From NCBI GenBank assembly GCA_024276465.1, contig JAJRXD010000057.1, positions 1 through 44,536 of the forward strand: 44,536 nucleotides of DNA, in the 5' to 3' direction. Both the position numbers and the translations under genes were made by a program. The notes beneath the pieces are model-generated. The model saw only the letters and a list, made by a program, of their open reading frames with translations. It did not search any database and had not been told where the DNA came from. Shown in pieces: positions 8,155 to 16,889 of this stretch. Position 1 is the first letter of the stretch. Every line of letters begins with the position of its first letter. Origin of the DNA: Deltaproteobacteria bacterium (GTDB taxonomy: Bacteria > Desulfobacterota > WTBG01 > CAIYCZ01 > CAIRTM01).

Positions 8155-8174
8155 ATTCCCGCTTTTGCGGGAAT
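8155..8174. repeat. REP-like palindrome
   Basis: attcccgc (8155-8162) and gcgggaat (8167-8174) form an 8-bp stem with a 4-nt loop, followed by gacagg. This is the classic shape of a dispersed palindromic repeat lying directly after the RND stop codon. It may act as an mRNA stabiliser or partial terminator inside the cluster. Confidence 0.55.
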
Positions 8175-8223
8175 GACAGGTGGGTTTTTGTAAATGTTTG
8201 GAATGGTTAAGGAGGGAGAAAAT

Positions 8224-8679
8224 ATGAAAAGATTTTTATCAGTAGTATGCATAACAGGTCTGTTTTCTGTTTTTACAGGTATCTGCAGTGTTTCTGCGTT
8301 TGAAGATGTGAGCCTGATTGAACCTGCGGTGGACATGGATATGGTGGTGATTCGCAACAATCAGTCAGTTACTGTTACCGCAGACCTGAGCGGACCGCTT
8401 GACTTCCAGCTGATACCGGTTATTGTCCTTGGCAAGGGAACCCTCAGGGTGACCATGTCAAGAACCAACACTCATGGAGAGCTGGTATATCTTTACCTGT
8501 ACGGGTTTGATGATTTTCTTGGCTTGAAAATAGATGGTAACATGGGAATAACACCGGTATCATTAACCGTTTCAAGCATAAACGGTTTGCTTGACTATAA
8601 TATCGGGTTTGTGATATCAGGGATACTTGTCTCTGCCGAGGAGCCGCCTTTTGAGTATAATGTGTCGTTCAGCTTCTGA
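8224..8679 (+). CDS. Small secreted protein of unknown family
   Basis: A 151-aa protein with a clear Sec signal peptide (MKRFLSVVCITGL..., cleavage likely near VSAFED, about residue 26). The mature part is about 125 residues, rich in alternating beta-strand-like sequence (SVTVTADLSGPLDF, GTLRVTMSR, ELVYLYLYG) and has no cysteines. The frame is open from 8194, but ATG 8224 has the ggagg site (8211-8216) and gives the signal peptide. It sits between the RND exporter and the DUF1302 outer-membrane gene. I recognise no family. A periplasmic carrier or accessory of the exporter is possible by position only. Confidence 0.72.
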   Translation: MKRFLSVVCITGLFSVFTGICSVSAFEDVSLIEPAVDMDMVVIRNNQSVTVTADLSGPLDFQLIPVIVLGKGTLRVTMSRTNTHGELVYLYLYGFDDFLGLKIDGNMGITPVSLTVSSINGLLDYNIGFVISGILVSAEEPPFEYNVSFSF

Positions 8680-8786
8680 TTGTTTTGGAACAGCAGGGAT
8701 GGAGGAAAACAGGATAACAGCAAAGAAATACTATAACCCATTCTGTTTCTGTTGAAACAAACAGCAACATGCTTAGGAGAGGGAAT

Positions 8787-10367
8787 ATGAAGACAGCAAG
8801 GACAGCAAAGTGTTTAACCGCCGTTTTCTTTATCGGTTTTTTAATACAGACTATGAGTGCGGGTTTTGCCTGTGCGGGATACCTGCAGCAGGGTTATGAG
8901 CCCATATCCCTTTTTAATGACCGCCTCAGGGTATCAGGCACATTTGATACTGAAACAAAATACCGCCTGAAGGTTTTAAAGTCCGCAACAGGTGTTCACA
9001 ATGAAGAGCGGCATGCAAGAAGTTCCAAAGTCAGCATGGTCCGCAGCAACCTGTCCCTTGAGCTGAACTGGTGGGCGGTCCAGAAACCGGACTTTGAAAT
9101 TAATGTTATATCCCATCTGTACTATTCCTATGATTTTACAGGCCATTTTGACGGCAGGTTCCAGAGAAACATTCCCAACCGCTCATACCATCAGTATATC
9201 CGAACCGCTGATAAGGACATCATACGGGAGTTGTTTGTTCAGATCCTTAAAGGTGACTGGGATGTGCGTATTGGCAAGCAGCAGGTGATCTGGGGAGAGC
9301 AGTTAGGGCAGAGAACCCTGGATGTTATAAACCCCCTTGACCTTCGAACCCAGGTTATCGGGCTTACAGAGTGGGAGAATGTAAGAATAGGTCTGTGGAT
9401 GATCCGCATGATAAGGCATACCAGCCTGCCGGGAGAGCTCGATTTTGAGGCCATTCTTATACCCAATGATTTTGAAAGTTTCAAGATGCCCCTTGAAGGA
9501 ACATATCTGGGAGGTATTTCCAGGCTCCCTGGCACCAAAGGCCCTACAGACCCCGGAACCCTTGGCTTTCAGGATCAGCTGTGGAGGGCCATGGAGCACG
9601 ACAAGCCCAGCCGCCACGGCCTGCACGGTTCAGAGTGGGGATTCAGAGTGAGGGGATTTGCCGCAGCCCTTGACCTTGACTGGTCAGCCATGTTTTTTCA
9701 TACCATTGATGACGGACCTGTTACAAAAAACATGGATCAATTCCTTGGCTGGCTTGGCGGTTATCCGGGTGTTCCATATTACAAAAGGCCCCATATCCCA
9801 AAGGGTACTTTTACTTACAGGCCTTATAATATCTTCGGGTTTTCCCTGCAGCGATACTTTGCCATGCTTGAGGCTGTTCTGAAGTTAGAGGTAGCCTATG
9901 AAGATAACAGGAATTATGATGCAGAGGGAGGCAGAGTTGTTGAAAGGGATGCAATCGGCGTGGGCTTTGCCATTGACAAGGATATGAAGGTCCCGTACCT
10001 CTACGAGCTTCAGGGAAACCAGGCAATGAGTTTCAGTGTTGAGCTGAACCAGCTGTGGTGGAGAGATTATCGCGAGTCCATAGACTTCAGCAGGACCCAC
10101 CCCAGAGGAGATACATATGATACATCCATTTCATGGTCAGCAACCCTTCATTTTTTTGATGACCGGTTCATGCCCATGTGCAGGGGCACCTACTACCTGA
10201 CCAGTGATGCAGGCAAAACCGCTATAACGCTGTATTTTAAGCCGGGACAGCACTGGAGCTACAGCCTGAGTTTAAGCATGTACTGGGCAAAGAGGTCTGA
10301 CAGAACACCATCCACAGCAATGGAAAAAAGGGATGCCCTGGGATTAAAAATCGCCTATATTTTTTAA
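8787..10367 (+). CDS. DUF1302-family outer-membrane protein
   Basis: A 526-aa exported protein with an N-terminal signal peptide (through about residue 30, ending FACAGY). It carries the DUF1302 core around residues 155-200: DWDVRIGKQQVIWGEQLGQ followed by LDVINPLDL. It is rich in aromatic amphipathic strands and ends in a beta-signal-like KIAYIF with a terminal Phe, as in outer-membrane barrels. The frame is open from 8769, but ATG 8787 follows aggagaggg and gives the better signal peptide. From general knowledge, DUF1302 genes commonly neighbour DUF1329, YCF48 and MMPL genes in proteobacteria, as here. It probably forms the outer-membrane end of a lipid or hydrophobic-compound pathway; the substrate is unknown. 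Confidence 0.88.
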   Translation: MKTARTAKCLTAVFFIGFLIQTMSAGFACAGYLQQGYEPISLFNDRLRVSGTFDTETKYRLKVLKSATGVHNEERHARSSKVSMVRSNLSLELNWWAVQKPDFEINVISHLYYSYDFTGHFDGRFQRNIPNRSYHQYIRTADKDIIRELFVQILKGDWDVRIGKQQVIWGEQLGQRTLDVINPLDLRTQVIGLTEWENVRIGLWMIRMIRHTSLPGELDFEAILIPNDFESFKMPLEGTYLGGISRLPGTKGPTDPGTLGFQDQLWRAMEHDKPSRHGLHGSEWGFRVRGFAAALDLDWSAMFFHTIDDGPVTKNMDQFLGWLGGYPGVPYYKRPHIPKGTFTYRPYNIFGFSLQRYFAMLEAVLKLEVAYEDNRNYDAEGGRVVERDAIGVGFAIDKDMKVPYLYELQGNQAMSFSVELNQLWWRDYRESIDFSRTHPRGDTYDTSISWSATLHFFDDRFMPMCRGTYYLTSDAGKTAITLYFKPGQHWSYSLSLSMYWAKRSDRTPSTAMEKRDALGLKIAYIF

Positions 10368-10448
10368 GCCTTTGGGGGCAAAATCCAGAAATCTATCTGC
10401 AGGTAGCTTGTTAGGAAAAATATTTGATAATGGAGGAGGAAGGATAAA

Positions 10449-11756
10449 ATGTTAGAGAAGAAAAAGACAGTTAATAAACCAAAAACACTTATCATGCTGC
10501 TGTTCATGACCTTCTGTCTCCTTGCGCCGCTGTACAGTTATGCAGAAGAGGCAAAATGGCTGGTTCCGCCGGGGTTTGAAGGAGAAGAACTTGCAAAGAT
10601 AAGGGAGTGGGAAAAAACATGGGTCGGTAAAAGAGTTGACAGGACCAATGTTGATCAGGTTAAGGAGTTTCTGCCAGCCCCTGTCCGTGACGTTATGGTG
10701 GAAAAAGACAAGTGGGGAGATTTTGATTTCTGGTTTGAGGTAGTGCCTTACAGAACATATCAGCCAACTCCGGGAATGATCAAGGCAACGGCTAAATACT
10801 CTCCAGGCTCCCGGTTTGAAAACGACAAGTATAATGCAATACTTGTTAACTACAAAGATATAGCGGGAGTTCCCTTTCCCAGGCCTAAAACAGGACAGGA
10901 GGTGGCATGGAACTTTAACTCATGGAGCAGGGGTGATACGGTATACAAAAAAGGGGGAGGATTTACAGTAAGTGCAAAATCCACAATGGAACGATACACC
11001 GGCCAGTTTTACTGGCGCACATTTTATGCCTCAAGGGTGGATCTCCCGCCTCTTCCAAGGATTCCTGACAAAAAAAACCCACGTGGAATAAGAAGGGCAA
11101 ACGTGATGAAAATGACCGCACCCACAAGCATGACAGACTTTGCCACCTTTTATGTCAAATATATTGACATGAACAAAGAGGATGACTCGTGGCTGTACTG
11201 GCCCAGGTTCAGGAAAGTTATAAGGCTTCAGTCTGACCAGAGGGATGATACGGTTGACGGAACAGACCTTATTAATGATGATGAAACAGGGTATGACGGC
11301 CGTGTTAATAAGAACAAATACAAACTTTTAGGAAGAAAAAAACTTCTCCTGTGCCGGCATACAGATCCCGCAAAATTTGAAAGGCATGAAGGAATGGTAA
11401 TGATGGGCGGGCTTCAAAGGGAGATGAATAATGTATATATGGTGGAAGTTTTTACCCAGCCTCCCAAATACGTGTATTCAAAACAGGTCTGGTATATTGA
11501 TCCGGAGACCTGGCTTATCAACTACAAGGAATGTTATGACCAGCAGGGGAGGCTGTGGAAATTTTATGAAAATTATCAAAACATGATTAAAAGCAAGGCA
11601 ACAGATAAAGGGGAAGTCCCGATTCAGAACGGAAGCACCTTTGTTGACATAATAAGACGGCACGGAACACCCGGTTCTGAGACCATGTTTCAGGTGGGAC
11701 TGGAAATTCCCCTGAACAAGTACTCAATTCGCGCTTTAGAAAGAAAGGCGTACTAA
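10449..11756 (+). CDS. DUF1329-family periplasmic/outer-membrane protein
   Basis: A 435-aa protein with an N-terminal signal peptide (about residues 14-32, ending SYAEEA). The DUF1329 pattern is clear: AREW-like start (KIREWEKTWVGK), the conserved GTDLINDDETGYDGR segment and a C-terminal YVYSKQVWYIDPETWLI block. The family is usually described as LolB-like outer-membrane lipoprotein-sorting proteins; no lipobox is seen here, so it is probably soluble periplasmic or peripherally bound. Start ATG 10449 has ggaggaggaagg upstream. It is followed after two bases by the YCF48 gene, whose ribosome binding site lies inside this gene. It may carry a hydrophobic ligand between the RND pump and the DUF1302 barrel. 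Confidence 0.88.
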   Translation: MLEKKKTVNKPKTLIMLLFMTFCLLAPLYSYAEEAKWLVPPGFEGEELAKIREWEKTWVGKRVDRTNVDQVKEFLPAPVRDVMVEKDKWGDFDFWFEVVPYRTYQPTPGMIKATAKYSPGSRFENDKYNAILVNYKDIAGVPFPRPKTGQEVAWNFNSWSRGDTVYKKGGGFTVSAKSTMERYTGQFYWRTFYASRVDLPPLPRIPDKKNPRGIRRANVMKMTAPTSMTDFATFYVKYIDMNKEDDSWLYWPRFRKVIRLQSDQRDDTVDGTDLINDDETGYDGRVNKNKYKLLGRKKLLLCRHTDPAKFERHEGMVMMGGLQREMNNVYMVEVFTQPPKYVYSKQVWYIDPETWLINYKECYDQQGRLWKFYENYQNMIKSKATDKGEVPIQNGSTFVDIIRRHGTPGSETMFQVGLEIPLNKYSIRALERKAY

Positions 11757-11758
11757 GA

Positions 11759-12844
11759 ATGAACAGACTGAAGACAAAACAGACCTTTTTTTTTCTGTCA
11801 ATTGTTTTTGTCACGGGATTCATCGTTGCAGGGTGCCAGGACAAAGGCTTAAAGCGGGGGGGGATGATGCGAAACAACCCCTACAAGGTTACTTCAGATG
11901 ACCTCCTCAGCATTAAAGCTGTAAATGATAAACAGGTCTGGACAGTTGGGTCGTTTGGAAACATTTTCCACACTTCCGATGGTGGTAAAACCTGGGAAAA
12001 ACAGAAAAGCAAAGTGGAAGAACAGCTCTGTGAGGTTGATTTTGTTGATGAGCTGAACGGGTGGGTTGTAGGATCCTATGGGCTGATCCTTCACACTGCG
12101 GATGGGGGGAAAAACTGGACCAGGCAGCAATCACCGGTTGACCGTCTTTTTATTAAAGTGGATTTTTATGATGAAAACCACGGCTGGGCAGTTGGTGAGC
12201 AGGGTACAATTGTGCGTACAGTTGATGGTGGGAAAACATGGGAGGATCACAGTATTAAATACGGGCCTGTCTTCAACGGAGTCTCTTTTGCAGACAGCAG
12301 CAGTGGCTGGATAGTGGGAGATTACGGAACTATTCTGCACACCATAGACGGGGGCATTACCTGGCAGGAGCAGAAATGTCAGGATATTGTTCCGGTTATA
12401 AAGCCCGATGAATGGGAACAGCCTCTGCCCATGCTGTATGATGTCTGTTTTGTGGATAATAACAGGGGGTGGATAGGAGGGGTTGACGGAATTATTCTGC
12501 ATACTGATGATGGCGGGAAAAACTGGCAAAAACTCAGGACAAATTCAAAGGGTAAGATCTATTCCATAGAAATTAAGGGAAACAGAGGGCTGGCAGTCGG
12601 AGATAAGGGAATATATATCTCTTCCAGCGATGGAGGTCTGACATGGACTGTCTCCATAGAAGCAATAAAAACAAGAAAATGGTTAAGGGACCAAAGCCTT
12701 GCCGGAGACCAGGGTGCCTGGATAGTAGGTTCAACCGGAACTCTGATAAGAAGCACGGATGGAGGGAAGAGCTGGGAAATGCTTTCAGGCAGAGCATATG
12801 AACTGCCTGTGAGAAAAAAAATGCTGACTCAGAACAAAAGTTAA
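11759..12844 (+). CDS. YCF48/BNR seven-repeat beta-propeller lipoprotein
   Basis: A 361-aa lipoprotein with signal peptide and lipobox (VAGC, Cys about 29). Seven repeats of the form G-x-x-G-x-I-x-x-T-x-D-G-G-K-x-W are readable, for example FHTSDGGKTW, LHTADGGKNW, VRTVDGGKTW, LHTIDGGITW, LHTDDGGKNW, ISSSDGGLTW and IRSTDGGKSW, enough for one complete seven-bladed propeller. This is the Ycf48/HCF136-like group, known in photosystem II assembly in cyanobacteria and widespread with unknown function elsewhere. It starts two bases after the DUF1329 stop (coupled translation). In this cluster it probably acts as a membrane-tethered scaffold or assembly factor for the export complex. Confidence 0.9.
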   Translation: MNRLKTKQTFFFLSIVFVTGFIVAGCQDKGLKRGGMMRNNPYKVTSDDLLSIKAVNDKQVWTVGSFGNIFHTSDGGKTWEKQKSKVEEQLCEVDFVDELNGWVVGSYGLILHTADGGKNWTRQQSPVDRLFIKVDFYDENHGWAVGEQGTIVRTVDGGKTWEDHSIKYGPVFNGVSFADSSSGWIVGDYGTILHTIDGGITWQEQKCQDIVPVIKPDEWEQPLPMLYDVCFVDNNRGWIGGVDGIILHTDDGGKNWQKLRTNSKGKIYSIEIKGNRGLAVGDKGIYISSSDGGLTWTVSIEAIKTRKWLRDQSLAGDQGAWIVGSTGTLIRSTDGGKSWEMLSGRAYELPVRKKMLTQNKS

Positions 12845-12898
12845 AATTGGGTGCAGACAAAAGCTTAATGAGTGCGCCAAAAAAGGGGAGAACATGAG

Positions 12899-12937
12899 CC
12901 ACAGGGCTCTCAGAGAAATACTCTGTGTTCTCTGTGG
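12899..12937. repeat. Imperfect inverted repeat between propeller genes
   Basis: ccacag (12899-12904) pairs with ctgtgg (12932-12937) and cagag (12911-12915) with ctctg (12921-12925), followed by a T-rich stretch. Sequence of this ctctgtgttctctgtgg type recurs in intergenic DNA of many bacteria. The reading frame of the next gene is open through it, but there is no translation signal upstream of it. Confidence 0.4.
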
Positions 12938-12980
12938 TTTGTTTTTAAAAACAGTTAAAAATGAAAAAGGAGAGATGTAT

Positions 12981-14828
12981 ATGACTAAAAGGAACCAGTT
13001 TTTCTGTCTGGTAACATCTGTTGTATTTTTAATTGCAGTTGGTTTTTTCTCGCTGCTTTTTGCTGATGCTGCCAGCGCAACAGAGTATCCATGGGCCTCA
13101 TTCAGGCACGACCTTAACAACTCAGGGGCAGCTGTTGATTCAGGCTATCCCACAACCGCAAAACTCCTCTGGGAAAAGGAAAGAGGAAAAGAACCCCCAA
13201 AGAATACCCCTGCAGCCTGCTCTTCGCCAATTGTGGTGGATGGTGATGTTCTTATCACGACCGGACATGGCGGAGTGGTTGAGGCAAGGAATCCTGAAAC
13301 AGGAAACATTATCTGGACAAAAACCTATACATGGATACCCAAGCCACCAAACCCTTCTGATGCGCCAAAAGACTGGTGTCTTGGCTCAAATCCGACCCTT
13401 GAAACAAACACAGCGGTTTGCCGCTATAAAATTGATGGTACGTGCCCTGACTGGTGCTTTGAATGTTCTGATAAGCCGAGAGACTGCTCAGGGAAACGAA
13501 ATGATGGAAGCTCGCTGGTCAGCCCGCTGCATTTCCCAAAGGAATACGGAACATTTGTCAGCGGTGCAACTATTGACTATAACCCCATGACCAAAACAGG
13601 ACGAGTCTACTTTGGAACAATGGATGGCAGGTTTTTTTGTCTTGACCTGAAAACAGGCAAAGAAATATGGCAGAAGGAGCCCTGGAAGGAGCCGGGCGGA
13701 CCAAATGAAGGAAGAGCCTGGTATGACCAGAAATTTGCATGGCACCTTTCGCCCCCCTCAATTTACAAGGATAAGCTTTTTGTGGGATCCTTTCTCCCAA
13801 GCTTCTACTGGGTATTCAAGGCCATGCCTTTTGCGCTGAATAAGAAAGGGCATTCCAGGCCGGGCTGGCCATCTTTTGGAACTGACTACAAGCAGTTCTG
13901 GGTAGGGCGTGACGGGTGGACGTACTGTATGGATAAAAACACAGGTAAGATTAAATGGGGCTGGGACCCCGGGGGCTGTGGGGTTACCAACCTTCCTCCG
14001 GTAGCAGGAGGAAAAGTCTTTTTCAATGCAGATACTGTTATTGATTACCACTACGGGCAGATGGCAGCAGTGGATATTGAGACAGGCAAAGAGGTGTGGC
14101 AGGTGGGCCCCATACCTCTGGCCCAGGGCGGCAGCCCGTCAATTTCAGCCTCAAGGAATACAATTTTCTATCCTGAAGGTGACGGTGCAGTATGGGCTGT
14201 GGACCTTGAGACAGGCCGTGTTAAGTGGACGACCCATGTGGGGTTCTGCATTAAAGGTGCAACAGGCGCTGCTGCTTCGCTGGCAGTAGATGATGGCAGG
14301 GGGCTGGTGATAGGCTCTTCTGATACGGGCCGGGTTTTTGTGCTGGATATGGATTCAGGGAAAATAATCCGCCAGGGCTATCTCGGGCTTCCCAACTGGC
14401 AGCCGGAACAGGGTCAGCCTGAATCAGGCTTCTGGTTTTCAGGCGCAGCATCTGTGGCGCTTGTTCCAAAACAGGGCATTCTTTATGTTGCAGGGACTGA
14501 TTATGAAAGTGCGTGGAAAGGCAAAAAGAGCAAGGGAAAAGAAAAACTTTTCTGTTATGATTATACATCGTCAGGTGACACGATCAAGCTGTTATGGGAC
14601 AGGCAGTTTTTCGGGAAAAATGGCAATGAATTTATTGTTGGCGGGCACAGTCCCTACCAGGTCTCCTTTTACTCCATGAGTTCGCCATGCCTGTCAAACG
14701 GGCATGTTTACTTTGGCTCGTTTAACGGGCATGTCTACTGTTTCGGGGATGGTTTTGGGGCCAGGCCAAAAAACGCGGTAAAAGCTGAAAAATTTCTGGC
14801 AGTTCCTTCTTCAACCGGAAACAATTAA
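12981..14828 (+). CDS. PQQ-type beta-propeller secreted protein (BamB/quinoprotein-like)
   Basis: A 615-aa secreted protein with a signal peptide (about residues 1-33, ending SATEYP). Repeats of the PQQ/WD-like form D-x-x-T-G-K-x-x-W occur through the length: ARNPETGNIIW, LDLKTGKEIW, MDKNTGKIKW, VDIETGKEVW, VDLETGRVKW and LDMDSGKII, about 7-8 blades. A Cys-rich insertion near residues 130-170 holds six to seven cysteines (CLGS, CRYK, CPDWCFEC, CSGK), probably disulfides; there is no CxxCH haem motif. The frame is open from 12894, but AAGGAG (12967-12972) is spaced for ATG 12981. It closes the cluster before a terminator. Dehydrogenase catalysis is unproven; a structural scaffold is equally possible. 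Confidence 0.88.
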   Translation: MTKRNQFFCLVTSVVFLIAVGFFSLLFADAASATEYPWASFRHDLNNSGAAVDSGYPTTAKLLWEKERGKEPPKNTPAACSSPIVVDGDVLITTGHGGVVEARNPETGNIIWTKTYTWIPKPPNPSDAPKDWCLGSNPTLETNTAVCRYKIDGTCPDWCFECSDKPRDCSGKRNDGSSLVSPLHFPKEYGTFVSGATIDYNPMTKTGRVYFGTMDGRFFCLDLKTGKEIWQKEPWKEPGGPNEGRAWYDQKFAWHLSPPSIYKDKLFVGSFLPSFYWVFKAMPFALNKKGHSRPGWPSFGTDYKQFWVGRDGWTYCMDKNTGKIKWGWDPGGCGVTNLPPVAGGKVFFNADTVIDYHYGQMAAVDIETGKEVWQVGPIPLAQGGSPSISASRNTIFYPEGDGAVWAVDLETGRVKWTTHVGFCIKGATGAAASLAVDDGRGLVIGSSDTGRVFVLDMDSGKIIRQGYLGLPNWQPEQGQPESGFWFSGAASVALVPKQGILYVAGTDYESAWKGKKSKGKEKLFCYDYTSSGDTIKLLWDRQFFGKNGNEFIVGGHSPYQVSFYSMSSPCLSNGHVYFGSFNGHVYCFGDGFGARPKNAVKAEKFLAVPSSTGNN

Positions 14829-14862
14829 AATATGGTTTGACAAACAATAAAGCTTGAAAAAC

Positions 14863-14909
14863 AGCTGGTTCACAGCGGGTTGCTGACCTTAAGGGAACCA
14901 GCTTTTTTT
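14863..14909 (+). terminator. Rho-independent terminator of the envelope cluster
   Basis: agctggttc (14863-14871) pairs perfectly with gaaccagct (14895-14903), followed by seven T residues. The 23-nt loop is long. It lies 35 bases after the propeller gene stop. Confidence 0.7.
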
Positions 14910-14925
14910 ATCGGAGGAATTACCA

Positions 14926-15708
14926 ATAGTTGACAGGCAGATTAAGGCTGCAGGCCTGGAGGCTGTAAAAAAAGGAGGCAGGGTGCTTAGGGAGAATTTT
15001 GGCAGAACTCACAACATCTCCTACAAGGGAAAGATAGACCTTGTTACTGATACAGACCTCTATTCCGAAGAAGTTATAGTAAATTTTCTGAACCGCGAGT
15101 TTCCCGGATTCGGCATGCTGGCAGAAGAACGCAATGAGACAAAACCCGGATCCCTGTTCCGGTGGATACTTGATCCTCTTGACGGCACAACAAATTATGC
15201 TCACGGGTATCCTTTTTTTTCTGTTTCACTGGCCCTTGAACAGGAAAAAACAGTTGTCTGGGGAGCTGTTTACGACCCGGTACTGGACGAAATGTTTACA
15301 TCCGAGCTTGGCAGGGGGGCCAGTCTCAACGGGTATCCTGTAAAGGTTTCATTAACAGACACTCTTATCAGGGGACTGCTCTGTACAGGTTTTCCCTATG
15401 ATGTTCATGAAAGCACAGACAATAACCTGGATCATTTCGAAAATTTTGTTAAAGTTGCCCAGGGGATAAGACGAGACGGTTCAGCAGCCCTTGATCTGTG
15501 CTATGTTGCAACCGGACGCCTTGACGGTTTCTGGGAAAACAAACTTAAGCCCTGGGATATAGCAGCAGGAAGTCTTATGGTTTCAGAGGCTGGTGGAAAG
15601 GTAACGGGATTTGACGGTCAGGCCTTTGATATAAACAGGGGAGAGGTGCTTGCCTCAAACCTGAGAATTCATGATGAAATGGTAAAAGTTCTTTTGCTTG
15701 ACAGATGA
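14926..15708 (+). CDS. Inositol monophosphatase-family protein, likely non-canonical or mutated ATA start
   Basis: A Mg2+-dependent sugar/inositol phosphatase of the SuhB/IMPase family. Motifs: MLAEERNE, DPLDGTTNYAHGYPF (metal and phosphate site) and WDIAAGSLMVSEAGG. The only standard start is GTG 14983, but the 19 in-frame codons before it (14926-14982) read as the normal N-terminal helix (IKAAGLEAVKKGGRVLRENF) and give the usual length of about 260 aa. The first codon at 14926 is ATA, with ggagg (14913-14917) 8 bases upstream. So the start is either a rare ATA or a mutated ATG. If GTG is used, the N-terminal helix is lost. Its stop overlaps the next gene by 4 bases. Substrate unknown. Confidence 0.85.
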   Translation: MVDRQIKAAGLEAVKKGGRVLRENFGRTHNISYKGKIDLVTDTDLYSEEVIVNFLNREFPGFGMLAEERNETKPGSLFRWILDPLDGTTNYAHGYPFFSVSLALEQEKTVVWGAVYDPVLDEMFTSELGRGASLNGYPVKVSLTDTLIRGLLCTGFPYDVHESTDNNLDHFENFVKVAQGIRRDGSAALDLCYVATGRLDGFWENKLKPWDIAAGSLMVSEAGGKVTGFDGQAFDINRGEVLASNLRIHDEMVKVLLLDR

Positions 15709-16274
15709 AAAATTTTTACATTCATTTTTTTCAACTTCTGATTATAGCGGGTTATTGCCTGAATCCGGATGCCGGCAGGGCTGACATCTATAAATATGTT
15801 GACAGCAGAGGGATTATTCATCTTACCAATATTCCCAATCACAATGGTTACAAGCTGGTACTTCAAAACAGCGATGAAAATATTGTCAGGGAAAACAAGT
15901 ATGATCATATCATAAAAAAATTGTGCAAAAAGTATGCTCTTGATGTTCCGCTCATTAAAGCGGTTATCAAGGCTGAATCTGATTTTAATCCCTCTGCTGT
16001 TTCAAAAAAGGGAGCACAGGGTCTTATGCAGTTAATGCCGGAAAAGGTTAAAGAACTCAGCGTTGCCGATCCTTTTGATCCGTATCAGAACATAGAGGGG
16101 GGCATCCGCTATCTTCGCGGTCTTTTTGAAAAATTCAAAGGGGATATTTCCCTGGTGCTTGCAGCTTATAATGCAGGAGAAAATGCAGTGCTTAAAAAAA
16201 ACCAGGTTCCTCCTTTTAAAGAGACACAGGATTATATTAAAAAAGTTTTACAACACAAAAAAAAGTATCAATAA
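15705..16274 (+). CDS. SLT-family lytic transglycosylase with N-terminal DUF4124-like segment
   Basis: A 189-aa exported protein. The signal peptide (about 1-25) is followed by a DUF4124-like segment (ADIYKYVDSRGIIHLTNIP, about 26-44) and a goose-lysozyme-like SLT domain (about 66-185). The catalytic Glu91 lies in IKAESDFNP; QGLMQLMP and AAYNAGENAV are the other standard motifs. It cleaves peptidoglycan glycan strands in the periplasm, forming 1,6-anhydro ends. The ATGA overlap with the phosphatase gene implies coupled translation. It is one of two lytic transglycosylases in the window, much smaller than MltD. Confidence 0.93.
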   Translation: MKNFYIHFFQLLIIAGYCLNPDAGRADIYKYVDSRGIIHLTNIPNHNGYKLVLQNSDENIVRENKYDHIIKKLCKKYALDVPLIKAVIKAESDFNPSAVSKKGAQGLMQLMPEKVKELSVADPFDPYQNIEGGIRYLRGLFEKFKGDISLVLAAYNAGENAVLKKNQVPPFKETQDYIKKVLQHKKKYQ

Positions 16275-16289
16275 AAAACACAGAGAGCT

Positions 16290-16739
16290 GTGGAAAAAAT
16301 TGAAATAAAAATAAAAAGGCTCCCGGGGTGTGAAGATATGCCCCTGCCCGGATATATGACAGATCATGCGGCTGGAATGGATATATGTGCGGCAATTGAT
16401 TCAGAGATGCTGTTAGATCCAGGGAAAAGAGCTCTGGTTCCCACAGGAATTTCCATTGCGTTGCCCCAGGGCTTTGAGGTGCAGATCAGGCCCAGAAGCG
16501 GTCTTGCAATAAAACATGGGATTGGACTGCTTAACTCCCCCGGAACGATCGATTCAGATTACAGAGGCGAAATCAAAGTAATCATGATCAACCTTGGTGA
16601 AAAGCCCTTCAGAATAAAAAGGGGAGACAGGATTGCCCAGATGGTTTTGCAGAAAGTGTTCAGGGGGCAGTGGTCCTGTGTGGATGACTTGCCACAATCA
16701 GACAGGAATGATGGTGGATTCGGCCATACGGGCAGATAG
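16290..16739 (+). CDS. dut: Deoxyuridine 5'-triphosphate nucleotidohydrolase (dUTPase)
   Basis: A 149-aa trimeric dUTPase that converts dUTP to dUMP and pyrophosphate, protecting DNA from uracil and feeding dTMP synthesis. All five family motifs are present, including [40 protein letters not shown] and the C-terminal [11 protein letters not shown]. The start is GTG 16290, 15 bases after the transglycosylase stop, with an agag site only. The gene closes a small operon and is followed by a bidirectional terminator. Confidence 0.97.
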   Translation: MEKIEIKIKRLPGCEDMPLPGYMTDHAAGMDICAAIDSEMLLDPGKRALVPTGISIALPQGFEVQIRPRSGLAIKHGIGLLNSPGTIDSDYRGEIKVIMINLGEKPFRIKRGDRIAQMVLQKVFRGQWSCVDDLPQSDRNDGGFGHTGR

Positions 16740-16832
16740 AGGTCAGGCTGCCAGCCTGAAATCCGGGTTGGCTTGAGAGGGGTTAAGCCCCCCTTTTTTC
16801 TCTTCAGGTTTATATACCCCAGAGGAGACAAT

Positions 16833-16864
16833 AAAAAAGGCAGGTTATGGCGCCTGCCTTTTTT
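16833..16864. terminator. Bidirectional rho-independent terminator
   Basis: ggcagg (16839-16844) pairs with cctgcc (16853-16858), flanked by six A on the left and six T on the right, so it serves both dut (plus) and the ComEA-like gene (minus). A second possible hairpin lies just upstream near 16775-16795 (ggggttaagcccc followed by T-run). Confidence 0.85.
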
Positions 16865-16889
16865 GAAAGAGGAGGGTTGTACAGGGAGG

